From Bacteroidales bacterium (GTDB lineage: Bacteria > Bacteroidota > Bacteroidia > Bacteroidales > UBA7960): a DNA stretch of 55,899 bases. The translations under genes and the position numbers were made by a program. Each line of letters starts with the position of its first letter. Positions within the stretch are counted from its first letter, which is position 1. The notes under the pieces are model-generated. The model did no database searches and had not been told where the DNA came from. It saw only the letters and a list, made by a program, of their open reading frames with translations. The stretch lies in contig SKSI01000090.1 of NCBI GenBank assembly GCA_007123065.1, forward strand, positions 1 to 55,899, in the 5' to 3' direction. Positions 35,417 to 44,001 of this stretch are shown here, piece after piece.

Positions 35417-36943
35417 ATGGCTAATACAGAAGACCGTTTTAAGAAGATCATTGCCCATTGCAAGGAGTACGGATTTATTTTTCAATCAAGCGAGATCTAT
35501 GACGGATTAAGTGCTGTTTATGACTATGGTCAGAATGGTGCAGAGTTAAAAAACAACATCAAGGATTACTGGTGGAAGTCGATGGTACAATATCACGAGA
35601 ACATTGTTGGTATTGATGCGGCTATTTTTATGCACCCTGCTGTCTGGAAAGCTTCCGGACATGTTGACGCTTTCAACGACCCGTTGATCGACAACAAAGA
35701 TTCCAAAAAGAGATATCGTGCGGATGTGCTCATAGAAGATTATATCGCGAAATTAGAAGACAAGATAACAAAAGAGGTTAAGAAAGCAGCGAAGCGTTTT
35801 GGAGAGTCATTCGATGAAGGGATGTTTCGCGAAACCAACCCACGTGTACAGTCCAATCTTAAAAAAATCACAGACATCAACAGGCGGTTTGTTCAGGCGC
35901 TCGAAGAAGACCGTCTGAGCGACATTAAGGCTTTGATCGAAGAGCTTGGCATTGTTTGTCCTGTTTCCGGATCCAAAAGCTGGACAGATGTACGACAGTT
36001 TAACCTGATGTTCAGCTCACAGATGGGTTCGCTGGGCGAAGGTGCCAGTCAGGTGTACTTGCGTCCTGAGACAGCCCAGGGTATTTTTGTCAACTACCTG
36101 AACGTTCAGAAAACCGGTCGCAAAAAGCTTCCTTTTGGAATTGCACAGATCGGGAAAGCATTTCGCAATGAAATCGTTGCCCGTCAGTTCATTTTCAGGA
36201 TGCGTGAGTTTGAGCAGATGGAGATGCAGTTTTTTGTGCGTCCGGGTGAAGAAAAAGGGTGGTATGAATACTGGAAGGAGGAGCGGATGAAGTGGCATCT
36301 GTCGCTAGGCATTCCGGCTGATTCTTACAGGGTTCACGAGCATGAAAAGCTGGCCCATTATGCAAATGCCGCTGTCGACATTGAATTTGAATTTCCGTTT
36401 GGATTCAGGGAATTAGAGGGCGTTCATTCGCGTACGGATTTTGACCTGGGAGCACACCAGGAGCATTCCGGAAAGAAACTTCAGTATTTTGATCCTGAAA
36501 CGAACGAAAGCTACGTGCCTTTTGTGGTAGAAACCTCCATTGGTCTTGACCGCATGTTTCTTGCGATTGTAAGTAACGCGTACAGGGAGGAAACCCTGGA
36601 GGACGGCAGTCAGCGCGTTGTGATGAACATACCGCCGGCACTGGCTCCGATAAAAGTTGCCGTTTTACCATTGATGAAAAAAGACGGCCTCCCTGAAAAG
36701 GGAAGGGAAATTTTTGATACACTTAAGTATGATTTTCTGTGTCAGTATGAAGATAAAGATGCAATTGGAAGGCGTTACCGCAGGCAGGATGCCATCGGCA
36801 CACCTTACTGCATCACCATCGATCACCAGACACTTGAAGACAACACTGTAACAATCAGAGAAAGGGATTCCATGCAACAAGAACGCATCCCTGTTGAGAA
36901 AATCTCAAGCATTGTGGCAGACCGTATCAGACTTCGTCCATAA
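35417..36943 (+). CDS. glyS: Glycyl-tRNA synthetase (dimeric class)
   Basis: Class II synthetase of the alpha2 (eukaryote/archaea-like) type, one 508-residue chain. Motif 2 region is YLRPETAQGIFVNYLNV and FGIAQIGKAFRNEI; motif 3 region FVVETSIGLDRMFLAIVSNAY; the C-terminal anticodon-binding domain starts near ALAPIKVAVLPL (about residue 405). The N-terminal KIIAHCKEYGFIFQSSEIYDGL opening is usual. It begins 28 nt after the lipid kinase gene. Confidence 0.97.
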   Translation: MANTEDRFKKIIAHCKEYGFIFQSSEIYDGLSAVYDYGQNGAELKNNIKDYWWKSMVQYHENIVGIDAAIFMHPAVWKASGHVDAFNDPLIDNKDSKKRYRADVLIEDYIAKLEDKITKEVKKAAKRFGESFDEGMFRETNPRVQSNLKKITDINRRFVQALEEDRLSDIKALIEELGIVCPVSGSKSWTDVRQFNLMFSSQMGSLGEGASQVYLRPETAQGIFVNYLNVQKTGRKKLPFGIAQIGKAFRNEIVARQFIFRMREFEQMEMQFFVRPGEEKGWYEYWKEERMKWHLSLGIPADSYRVHEHEKLAHYANAAVDIEFEFPFGFRELEGVHSRTDFDLGAHQEHSGKKLQYFDPETNESYVPFVVETSIGLDRMFLAIVSNAYREETLEDGSQRVVMNIPPALAPIKVAVLPLMKKDGLPEKGREIFDTLKYDFLCQYEDKDAIGRRYRRQDAIGTPYCITIDHQTLEDNTVTIRERDSMQQERIPVEKISSIVADRIRLRP

Positions 36944-37040
36944 GAGAAGTTGCCTGGTTTTTAAAAATGCAACAAAAAGCAGGTTGATTTGTTGTACATT
37001 ATAGAATAAACCGCAAATTTGGCGCAGAAAAAAATCGTGT

Positions 37041-38015
37041 ATGACCACTCTGAAACAAATAAAGGAGCCGGTTGAAGAACATATCAAAATCTTTGAGGCG
37101 CGTTTTAAAGCTTCTCTGAAAAGCCAGGTAGGCCTCCTTGACAAGATCACCAGATACATTGTTAAGCGGAAGGGGAAACAGATCAGACCGCTTTATGTCT
37201 TTTTCTCTGCCGGCATATTCGGAGAGGTTTCTGAACGCACATATCGTGCAGCCACCCTTATTGAGCTGTTGCATACCGCAACACTGATTCATGATGATGT
37301 AGTTGATGACTCAAATGAGCGCAGGGGGTTCTTTTCACTAAATGCTTTATGGAAAAATAAAATCTCTGTACTTATAGGGGATTATTTGTTGTCGAGAGGG
37401 TTGTTGCTCAGTCTGGACAACAACGATTTTGACCTGCTTCAGATTGTAACAGAGTCTGTTCGTGAAATGAGCGAAGGGGAGCTGATGCAAATTGAGAAGG
37501 CGCGCAGTCTGGACATCAGTGAAGATGTTTATCTGGAAATCATCCGCAAGAAAACTGCATCGCTGATCTCTTCCTGTTTGTCGAGCGGAGCAGCGTCAGC
37601 GGGCGCATCTCCGGAAGATATCAAAAAGATGCATCACATAGGAGAACAAGCGGGAATTGCCTTCCAGATCAAAGATGACATCCTTGATTTCGACACCGGT
37701 TCCCGAAAAGGGAAACCAACAGGCTCCGACATTAAGGAGAGAAAAATGACCCTCCCGCTGATCTACCTGATCAACAACTCCTCTTATATAGAGCGGCGCA
37801 GAATCATCAACACTGTTAAAAGCCACAGCCAAGACGACAAGAAAGTAGCGGCGCTGATCGACATGATTTACACAAAAGGGGGGATCGAATACGCCACTCA
37901 GCGCATGAACGCGTTTAAAGCAGAAGCCCTACGCCTGCTTCATGATCTGCCGGAAAGCCCAAGTCGCAAATCGCTGGAAGACCTTATTGAATTTACCGTT
38001 AACCGGAACAGCTAA
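37041..38015 (+). CDS. Polyprenyl (octaprenyl-type) diphosphate synthase
   Basis: All-trans prenyl chain-elongating enzyme; long-chain members make the side chain of menaquinone or undecaprenyl precursors. The 324 residues contain the first aspartate-rich motif LIHDDVVDDSNERRG and the second QIKDDILDFDTG, plus RGKQ(I/L)RP-like RKGKQIRPLYVFFSAG at the N-terminus. The residues upstream of the first motif (LHTATL) are small, which favours a long-chain product, so an IspB-like role is likely. Convergent with the small MscS gene; only 11 nt separate the stops. Confidence 0.93.
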   Translation: MTTLKQIKEPVEEHIKIFEARFKASLKSQVGLLDKITRYIVKRKGKQIRPLYVFFSAGIFGEVSERTYRAATLIELLHTATLIHDDVVDDSNERRGFFSLNALWKNKISVLIGDYLLSRGLLLSLDNNDFDLLQIVTESVREMSEGELMQIEKARSLDISEDVYLEIIRKKTASLISSCLSSGAASAGASPEDIKKMHHIGEQAGIAFQIKDDILDFDTGSRKGKPTGSDIKERKMTLPLIYLINNSSYIERRRIINTVKSHSQDDKKVAALIDMIYTKGGIEYATQRMNAFKAEALRLLHDLPESPSRKSLEDLIEFTVNRNS

Positions 38016-38026
38016 ACACAACTGCT

Positions 38027-38740
38027 TTATTTCGTTTCTCCTGCCTCCTTGAGAAGTTGCCTGATTTTTTCTTCTACGATCACAGCGTGTGTGTGCATAT
38101 AAGTATAAAAGGTTATGTGCAATACGTGGCTGCCATCTCCTGTATTCCTGATTCGGACAGAAGGGGTCGGACTGATCACCCACGGCAATGCCATCAGGTG
38201 TTTAAAGACCTTTTCCCTGATCTGTTCTGATGTGTGCGCAGACAAAAGGGGAATCTCTGCCTGATGCGGGAGGCTGTCTTCATTATCAGGTGGAATGACA
38301 AACAGCTGGTTGCTAAGACGTGAATAGGGAACATTAACAGTTTCGCCGGCATCATTAATCAGCTCCAGACACCGGAAACCTATCCTGCAAATTTTTCCTT
38401 CAACGATAGGTGTTTTAATGATTTGTCCCGGCTGCAGGGCTTTTTCAGTCTTTAACAGGACACCGGCAAAAAAGTCACGAAACACGAACCAGGCAAGTCC
38501 GAAGATCACCAATATAGCCATCAGGACCACGATCAGATCGTAATACAAATATTGTCCGAAAACAATCAACACACCCCAGAAAGAGAAAGCAATCCAGGCG
38601 AAAAGCTCAAGAACAGGCAACGTCCGGAGGATTCCTGTGCGCAAAGGCTTTTTTCTTATAATTGCTTTGGTGAATCGGTTTAACAAACGAAAAAGCAGCA
38701 AAAGCAAAAGGCCTGTTATGGTAAAAATCAGCAGATTCAT
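38027..38740 (-). CDS. Small MscS-type mechanosensitive channel, coupled to the SLC12-NTPase fusion
   Basis: A 237-residue channel with three or four predicted hydrophobic segments (about 2-16, 45-66, 72-95) and a cytosolic MscS beta domain (ALQPGQIIKTPIVEGKICRIGFRCLELIN, shortened here; then NVPYSRLSNQLFVIPP). The pore-helix region around FRDFFAGVLLKTEKAL matches the family. Its ATG (38740-38738) overlaps the stop of the 1723-aa gene as ATGA, so translation is coupled and the two proteins are probably made in fixed ratio. Compact for MscS (E. coli has 286). Likely vents small solutes or ions at high membrane tension. Confidence 0.85.
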   Translation of the reverse strand: MNLLIFTITGLLLLLLFRLLNRFTKAIIRKKPLRTGILRTLPVLELFAWIAFSFWGVLIVFGQYLYYDLIVVLMAILVIFGLAWFVFRDFFAGVLLKTEKALQPGQIIKTPIVEGKICRIGFRCLELINDAGETVNVPYSRLSNQLFVIPPDNEDSLPHQAEIPLLSAHTSEQIREKVFKHLMALPWVISPTPSVRIRNTGDGSHVLHITFYTYMHTHAVIVEEKIRQLLKEAGETK

Positions 38741-41700
38741 AATCGTTTCTTCTTTTTTAATAATCCGGTAAGATACAGATCTAGTCCGGGCCGGATAGCA
38801 AAAACATCTTTAAACCTTTCAACGAGTATACCGGCGCGCATCAGCTCGCGAATATCGGCAGTCACTTCACTCTCTTCTTTTTCAAGGTTTTTCGCCAGCT
38901 TTTCAACGGTAAATCTCCGGTTGTACAAAAACTGCTGGATATAAAACCACTGACTGGCAGAAAGCAGATCAAACACCTTTTTGTCGGGCAACTTAACCGG
39001 CTCCATTACAATCGTTTTTCCTGAGACTTTTTTGATTGAAGAAAGCCAAAGCCTTGTTGTTAATCCCGGGTTTCCGTTTGATTGATCAAAAAGCAGGTTA
39101 AAGAGACTTGCAAAGTCCCAGGCAGTCATGCGACTCTCTTCTTTTTTGTGAATCTGAAACTTCATCCCACCGGCCTGATGCCTCAGCATGATCATCTCTT
39201 TAAGTTCTCTCGCATCAAAGGCTTGACATTGAACAGTAGCAAGAGCATAACTACTCAACCTCGTTTGTTTATCAATCAGTTTGAAAACGTTATTATTCAC
39301 ATTAATTACAAACAGGCACTTGTGGCCATACCGGTCAATCAGGTTGAGGATGGTTTCCACCACCACATTGCCACCCGGGCGCCGCTCCCACCAAAGTCCG
39401 AGGTCGTGAATAATGATCAACTTGCCGGCAGGCATTGCTCTGAACACATCTTCCAGGCGCTTGTTCTTTGCGTTCAAAGCATCAAGTAATTTACGCGTAA
39501 ACAGGCCTGCATCAGCAGAACAATCCTGAGGAGCTTGTACCGAATGGATATGCTCCATGGCAAAAAAGCGTTCTGCTACTTTTTTAGAAAGACTTGATTT
39601 CCCTGAGGTACGTGGCCCGGTGATAAGCAATGCCCCGGGGAAACCGGCTTTAAACCGTTGCATAGCCTGCACGCAAACCTTAATTTCGGAATCCATCCCA
39701 ACCCAGAAGTCATCACCTGTACCAGACTGACCGGAGAACAACGAAGTATAGTAGAACGGCAACTCTTTAATTATCGACTGATCAGGGGTGATAGCTTCAG
39801 CAAAAGCCAGCATATCCCTGTTTGATTTCTCAAACGACACTTCCGGTTGTTCGAAATGGCTGATCCACAATTGCCCCTCGCTTTTGCTGTAAAGCAGGTC
39901 CACAAAACGATCACGGGTAAGCTCCTTAAAATGCTGCCACTGACGTTGTATGCTCCCGGAAAACTCTGCTTGCTCACTGTCTCTTGGTCTCTTCCTTACA
40001 ACCATGCTTGTTTTGTTGATGGTAGCAGAAGAAAGAGGATCGAAGCCGCGTTTTAGACCGGATAAAAATACTTTTTCAATGTTGTCAGCAAATTGCAGGA
40101 TGTGTTGCTTAATAACAATAAGCTTGTCCAGAAACGACTGAATTAAAACCAGGGCCTGTTGATCGCGACCTGCCTGTTCGGCGGCTGCATCATCCTTGCC
40201 CTGGTTGTCCAGACTAAAGTTCAGCAACCTGACCATATCTTTGACAGATGCAAGATGCTGTTTTAATTCCTGTTCCGCATCCATGCACTTTTTATTGCTG
40301 TAGTCAATCAGTTCGGTGCTGACATAATACTCAACTGTCTTTCTTAAACTGACCATCAGCCGGTCTGCCTTGGCAAAAGCCGTTTCCTTGAACTTTTCCC
40401 CCAGCTGTTCCGCTGTTACTTCCATTTTATCGGGAATGTCATTCAGCAACTCCCCTATCTCAGCGTAAAGGCCGCTGTATATGCCAGCGACAGGTATCGG
40501 TTTCAGATGTTCATGCTCCAGACGCGGCGTTTTTTTGAGTCCGGTTTTCTTTTCTGCCAGCAACTGTTGCGCAAAGAGTTCATACTCGTCAAGATGCCTG
40601 ATCAGTTCGTTGGTGAGGGCGAGTTGAAAATCGTAATGGTATTTTTTTATCTTTGACTGTATGCGGCTTTTTACTGAAAGGATATAATAGTCAATGATGG
40701 TTTTATTGATGAACAGGGACAGATTGCCTGACCATACCGACGCAAAGCTTTCAATATCAGAAACAATACCCGGATCTTTTTTGAAGTATGGATAAAAGTT
40801 GCTGCTTAGAATATTGGCTCCCGTGCTTTCCAGATTATGGCTAAACTCCTGAAGGTCGCCAGCAAGCGCTTCGTGCATTTTTTGCCCTGCCTGCAAGTAA
40901 AAGTTTCTGCTTTCATGTTCCATCACTTCAACTTTTGCAGCAAGACGGCCTCTTTCAAGCTTTATTATTTCCAGGCTTTTTGATTTGTTGTCTTCTTCAA
41001 GCCTTACTTTTTCAATGAGCTCATGAATTGCATTGAACAACTTGCCCACTTCAACCACCTCCATAAATGAATGAAGTGCAAAATCGACCATCAGCTCACG
41101 AACCAACGCAATTCTCTTATGATACAAAAAGTAACGGGCAGAAGGGACCACACGGATTTTATGTGTAACCGGTTTTCGAAGAATAGCGGAAAGCAGTCGT
41201 TTTCTTGTTTTATAAAAGCGGGTTTTGAAACGGTCGTGTTCTTTTATGGCAAACTCTTTACCCGAAAGTTTGATCCGGATAAACTCCGGCATCACATTCA
41301 TCATTGCGCGCAGCTCATCAAGATAAGTTTTGTTTGCTTCTTCCAGGTGGTTTTGAATAGCCTGCACGCGCTGTTCTCGCAACAAATGGATATGTCGTTG
41401 CGAGTGAAAAGAAAAATCATTCAGGATGATCAAAAAGCTTTTATCGCTGTCGGCACCCTGTAAGTTATTCACCGCACGTTGCAATGTGTCAAGTGTTCGC
41501 AGAGAAAAATTCAGCAGCTCGGGGAAAAAACGCAAATCAAGTTTGTGAATCTTTTCATGGCCATTTTCATAATACTTCAATGCAAACTTGCCTGCGGTTT
41601 GGGCAATATTGATCACCTCATTTGTGATAATTTCTCTGGAAGACGGCTTAAGGTGTCTGACAACATCAAAGCTGGCGCGCTCAGGTGTAACAGATGGTTC

Positions 41701-43908
41701 CGAAGCCTTTGCTTCATCAATAACATTGATTGCGTCAAAGAATGATGATGCAGAAACAAGGAGCGTAGTCGGCACACTGTCGATTAACAGGTTCGCCTTA
41801 TTAAGCACCTCCTGTGGTTCTTTTGTGTTAAACTCAGGAAGTTCAATAATACACAAATCTGCCTCACGCGATTCTGCACTGATGATCTTTTCGACAGGAA
41901 GCTGTTCCACGGCATTGTTGATGACTTTTACATCGGCCTTTAGCCTGTGGTTATCAAGCAGTTGATTGATCAGGCTATAAAGAGAGTCCGTTTTCGAGCT
42001 GTCTGAGTGAACGACAAGTATCCTGAAGCTTGCTGTCCTCCAGGCATTGCTTGAGGTCAGGAATTTCATCAGTGACAGCACGAGCGACAGGGCGCGTCCT
42101 TTGCCGTTCCACCAGAAATCTATGTGTTGTTTTTTTCCAAAGCCCTTGTCTTTATCATAGCTTAAGAACAAATTATTATAATCCTGGCGCTTGAGGTTAT
42201 TCAGCAGCCTGGCAAATTTTTCGGGATTTCTCGTGTTCCTGCCCCATCCCATCAGAATGGTATTGGGTTCAAAGCCCGTAAAACCGTAAACTCTTGAAAT
42301 AACATCAATGCCTTCATAAACATCACGACAGGTATGTTTTCTGGTAAACACACCCCTGTCTGTTTGTTTGTCTGCAACCATCGGGCCATCTTTCAAGCCA
42401 AACAAAATCTCTCCTGACGGTTGTTCGGTGAGCTCAAAGTTTGTAAACACACCCATTTTCCCAACAAGGGATTTCCCCATATCTATCAGATGCGGTCTAT
42501 GTTTCTCTCCTCCACTGAACAACATCACATTAGGCCGCCAGTTATTTGGCATTTTACTGCTTGTGCTAAGCTTTCCCAGTCCGGTTTTCACCAGTGATGA
42601 CCAAACGCCTGTCCAGGTATCGCCACTTTGTAACGAGAGCTCTTTTCTCTTTAAAAACAAAAACAAAGCAATAAGCAAAACAGAGGCGACAATCAGTGCC
42701 ACAACATCCAGTTGTATCATCACAACGATGCTTGCCAGCGCCCCTATGATACCAACAATGCGGGGGATTCGGAAGGAAGGACGAAAATCGCTTCCTGCCC
42801 AGCTTTCAATTACATAAGTTATATTTAGAAAACCGTATGTGATGATGAAGAATATGGTAACGATGCGGGCAATTACATTCAGCTCCCCGATAAGAATTCC
42901 TGTTTGGGCGATCAGGTAAGTAACAATCAGTGCGTTTCTCGGTTCGCTGCCGGCGCCGTATCCCCTGGAAAAAAAACCAGGAAGGATCCGGTCGATTGAA
43001 ACTGCTTTTAGTATTCGCGGAGCACCCATTATACTCCCCAATGCTGATGATAAAGTAGCTGCAAAAACACCTGCAACTACAAGTTGCGGCACCCATGAAA
43101 TATCAAACAACACGTTGGGATCATAGGCCAGAAGGTTTCTGTCTACAGTATAAGAAAGAAACACAGTTAAACCTGTATATATTACCAATCCTGATAAAAT
43201 TGCCATAATGGTACCGACAGGAATAGCCTTCTGCGGGTTTCTTAGGTCACCGGACATAGAGACACCAGTGTTGAACCCGGTGACTGCCGGAAAGAATATG
43301 GCAAACAAGACAATCCAGGGTGTCGTCCCGTCGAATGAACGTGTAACAGGATCAACCATTGACAAGTCGTGACTGCCGGCAAATACAGACACCAACGACA
43401 GGGCCAGAACAGCAAGAATCAGATATTGTATCCTGATCGCCAAAGATGTGCTAATAAAAGTGACAATGGTGACCAAAAGCAGCATGATTGAACCGGTAAT
43501 CCTGATCGTATACAGACTCAACTCAAAACCAAAGTACGACAGAAAGGTCTCGGCAAAACCGATCAGGTAAAGGCTGATGCTGAAGGAAAACCCAACAAAC
43601 AGTGCCAGTCCGAGTGTGCCGCCAATCGGGAGACCGAGGCTGCGCGATATGATATAATACGCCCCACCCGTCTCAACCCGCTTGTCTGTAGCAAGCGAAG
43701 AAATGCTCAATCCTGTTGTAATAGAAATGACATGAGCAACCATTATAATCCCAAGGGTTGACCACAAGCCTGCCATACCTATAATCCACGGCAGACGCAG
43801 AAACAAGATCACACCCAGAATAGATAACAACGACGGAACATAAACACCGCCAAAGGCACCAAATTTCTTTGCTTTTCCCACGCTTTTTAGATTTTGTAAC
43901 TCATCCAA
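38737..43908 (-). CDS. SLC12-type cation-chloride cotransporter fused to helical region, P-loop NTPase and winged helix
   Basis: A single uninterrupted frame of 1723 residues. Residues about 20-425 are 12 membrane helices of the SLC12 fold: GVILFLRLPWIIGMAG, GGAYYIISRSLG (Tyr84/Tyr85), FFPAVTGFNTGVSMSGDL and ATLSSALGSIMGAPRIL; the Ser287-Ser288 pair resembles sodium-coupled NKCC/NCC rather than KCC. Residues 455-740 match the SLC12 cytosolic domain (WRPNVMLFSGG, RPHLIDMGKSL, LFLSYDKDKGFGKKQHIDFW). About 800-1300 is a long helical stalk. An AAA/STAND-like NTPase follows: Walker A GPRTSGKSS (1431-1439), Walker B LIIIHDLG (Asp1502), lid AFDARELKEMI. A winged helix (about 1650-1715) ends it. The start is TTG at 43908; a TATCTTTG overlaps it, so the GTG at 43881 is possible. 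Function is inferred: NTPase-controlled ion uptake. Confidence 0.9.
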   Translation of the reverse strand: MDELQNLKSVGKAKKFGAFGGVYVPSLLSILGVILFLRLPWIIGMAGLWSTLGIIMVAHVISITTGLSISSLATDKRVETGGAYYIISRSLGLPIGGTLGLALFVGFSFSISLYLIGFAETFLSYFGFELSLYTIRITGSIMLLLVTIVTFISTSLAIRIQYLILAVLALSLVSVFAGSHDLSMVDPVTRSFDGTTPWIVLFAIFFPAVTGFNTGVSMSGDLRNPQKAIPVGTIMAILSGLVIYTGLTVFLSYTVDRNLLAYDPNVLFDISWVPQLVVAGVFAATLSSALGSIMGAPRILKAVSIDRILPGFFSRGYGAGSEPRNALIVTYLIAQTGILIGELNVIARIVTIFFIITYGFLNITYVIESWAGSDFRPSFRIPRIVGIIGALASIVVMIQLDVVALIVASVLLIALFLFLKRKELSLQSGDTWTGVWSSLVKTGLGKLSTSSKMPNNWRPNVMLFSGGEKHRPHLIDMGKSLVGKMGVFTNFELTEQPSGEILFGLKDGPMVADKQTDRGVFTRKHTCRDVYEGIDVISRVYGFTGFEPNTILMGWGRNTRNPEKFARLLNNLKRQDYNNLFLSYDKDKGFGKKQHIDFWWNGKGRALSLVLSLMKFLTSSNAWRTASFRILVVHSDSSKTDSLYSLINQLLDNHRLKADVKVINNAVEQLPVEKIISAESREADLCIIELPEFNTKEPQEVLNKANLLIDSVPTTLLVSASSFFDAINVIDEAKASEPSVTPERASFDVVRHLKPSSREIITNEVINIAQTAGKFALKYYENGHEKIHKLDLRFFPELLNFSLRTLDTLQRAVNNLQGADSDKSFLIILNDFSFHSQRHIHLLREQRVQAIQNHLEEANKTYLDELRAMMNVMPEFIRIKLSGKEFAIKEHDRFKTRFYKTRKRLLSAILRKPVTHKIRVVPSARYFLYHKRIALVRELMVDFALHSFMEVVEVGKLFNAIHELIEKVRLEEDNKSKSLEIIKLERGRLAAKVEVMEHESRNFYLQAGQKMHEALAGDLQEFSHNLESTGANILSSNFYPYFKKDPGIVSDIESFASVWSGNLSLFINKTIIDYYILSVKSRIQSKIKKYHYDFQLALTNELIRHLDEYELFAQQLLAEKKTGLKKTPRLEHEHLKPIPVAGIYSGLYAEIGELLNDIPDKMEVTAEQLGEKFKETAFAKADRLMVSLRKTVEYYVSTELIDYSNKKCMDAEQELKQHLASVKDMVRLLNFSLDNQGKDDAAAEQAGRDQQALVLIQSFLDKLIVIKQHILQFADNIEKVFLSGLKRGFDPLSSATINKTSMVVRKRPRDSEQAEFSGSIQRQWQHFKELTRDRFVDLLYSKSEGQLWISHFEQPEVSFEKSNRDMLAFAEAITPDQSIIKELPFYYTSLFSGQSGTGDDFWVGMDSEIKVCVQAMQRFKAGFPGALLITGPRTSGKSSLSKKVAERFFAMEHIHSVQAPQDCSADAGLFTRKLLDALNAKNKRLEDVFRAMPAGKLIIIHDLGLWWERRPGGNVVVETILNLIDRYGHKCLFVINVNNNVFKLIDKQTRLSSYALATVQCQAFDARELKEMIMLRHQAGGMKFQIHKKEESRMTAWDFASLFNLLFDQSNGNPGLTTRLWLSSIKKVSGKTIVMEPVKLPDKKVFDLLSASQWFYIQQFLYNRRFTVEKLAKNLEKEESEVTADIRELMRAGILVERFKDVFAIRPGLDLYLTGLLKKKKRL

Positions 43909-43930
43909 AGATAAAACTTTTTAATTTATG

Positions 43931-43962
43931 TTTGTATGGGCAACAAGGATTCTGTATTTTTG
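43931..43962 (+). promoter_or_regulatory. Promoter of the larger MscS gene
   Basis: TTTG (43931-43934), exactly 20 nt, then TATTTTTG (43955-43962): a full match to the Bacteroidota consensus. The start would be near 43969, 33 nt before the ATG. It lies in the intergenic gap shared with the divergent SLC12-NTPase gene. Confidence 0.68.
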
Positions 43963-44001
43963 GGTTTTATATTGTTTACGTCAATATCCAAACTGTGAGA
44001 T

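Noticed and set aside
42368..42817. A 149-codon plus-strand frame inside the giant gene (also 39082-39489, 41071-41463 and 41588-41965)
   Set aside because: Antisense shadows of the SLC12-NTPase frame, with no recognisable domains.
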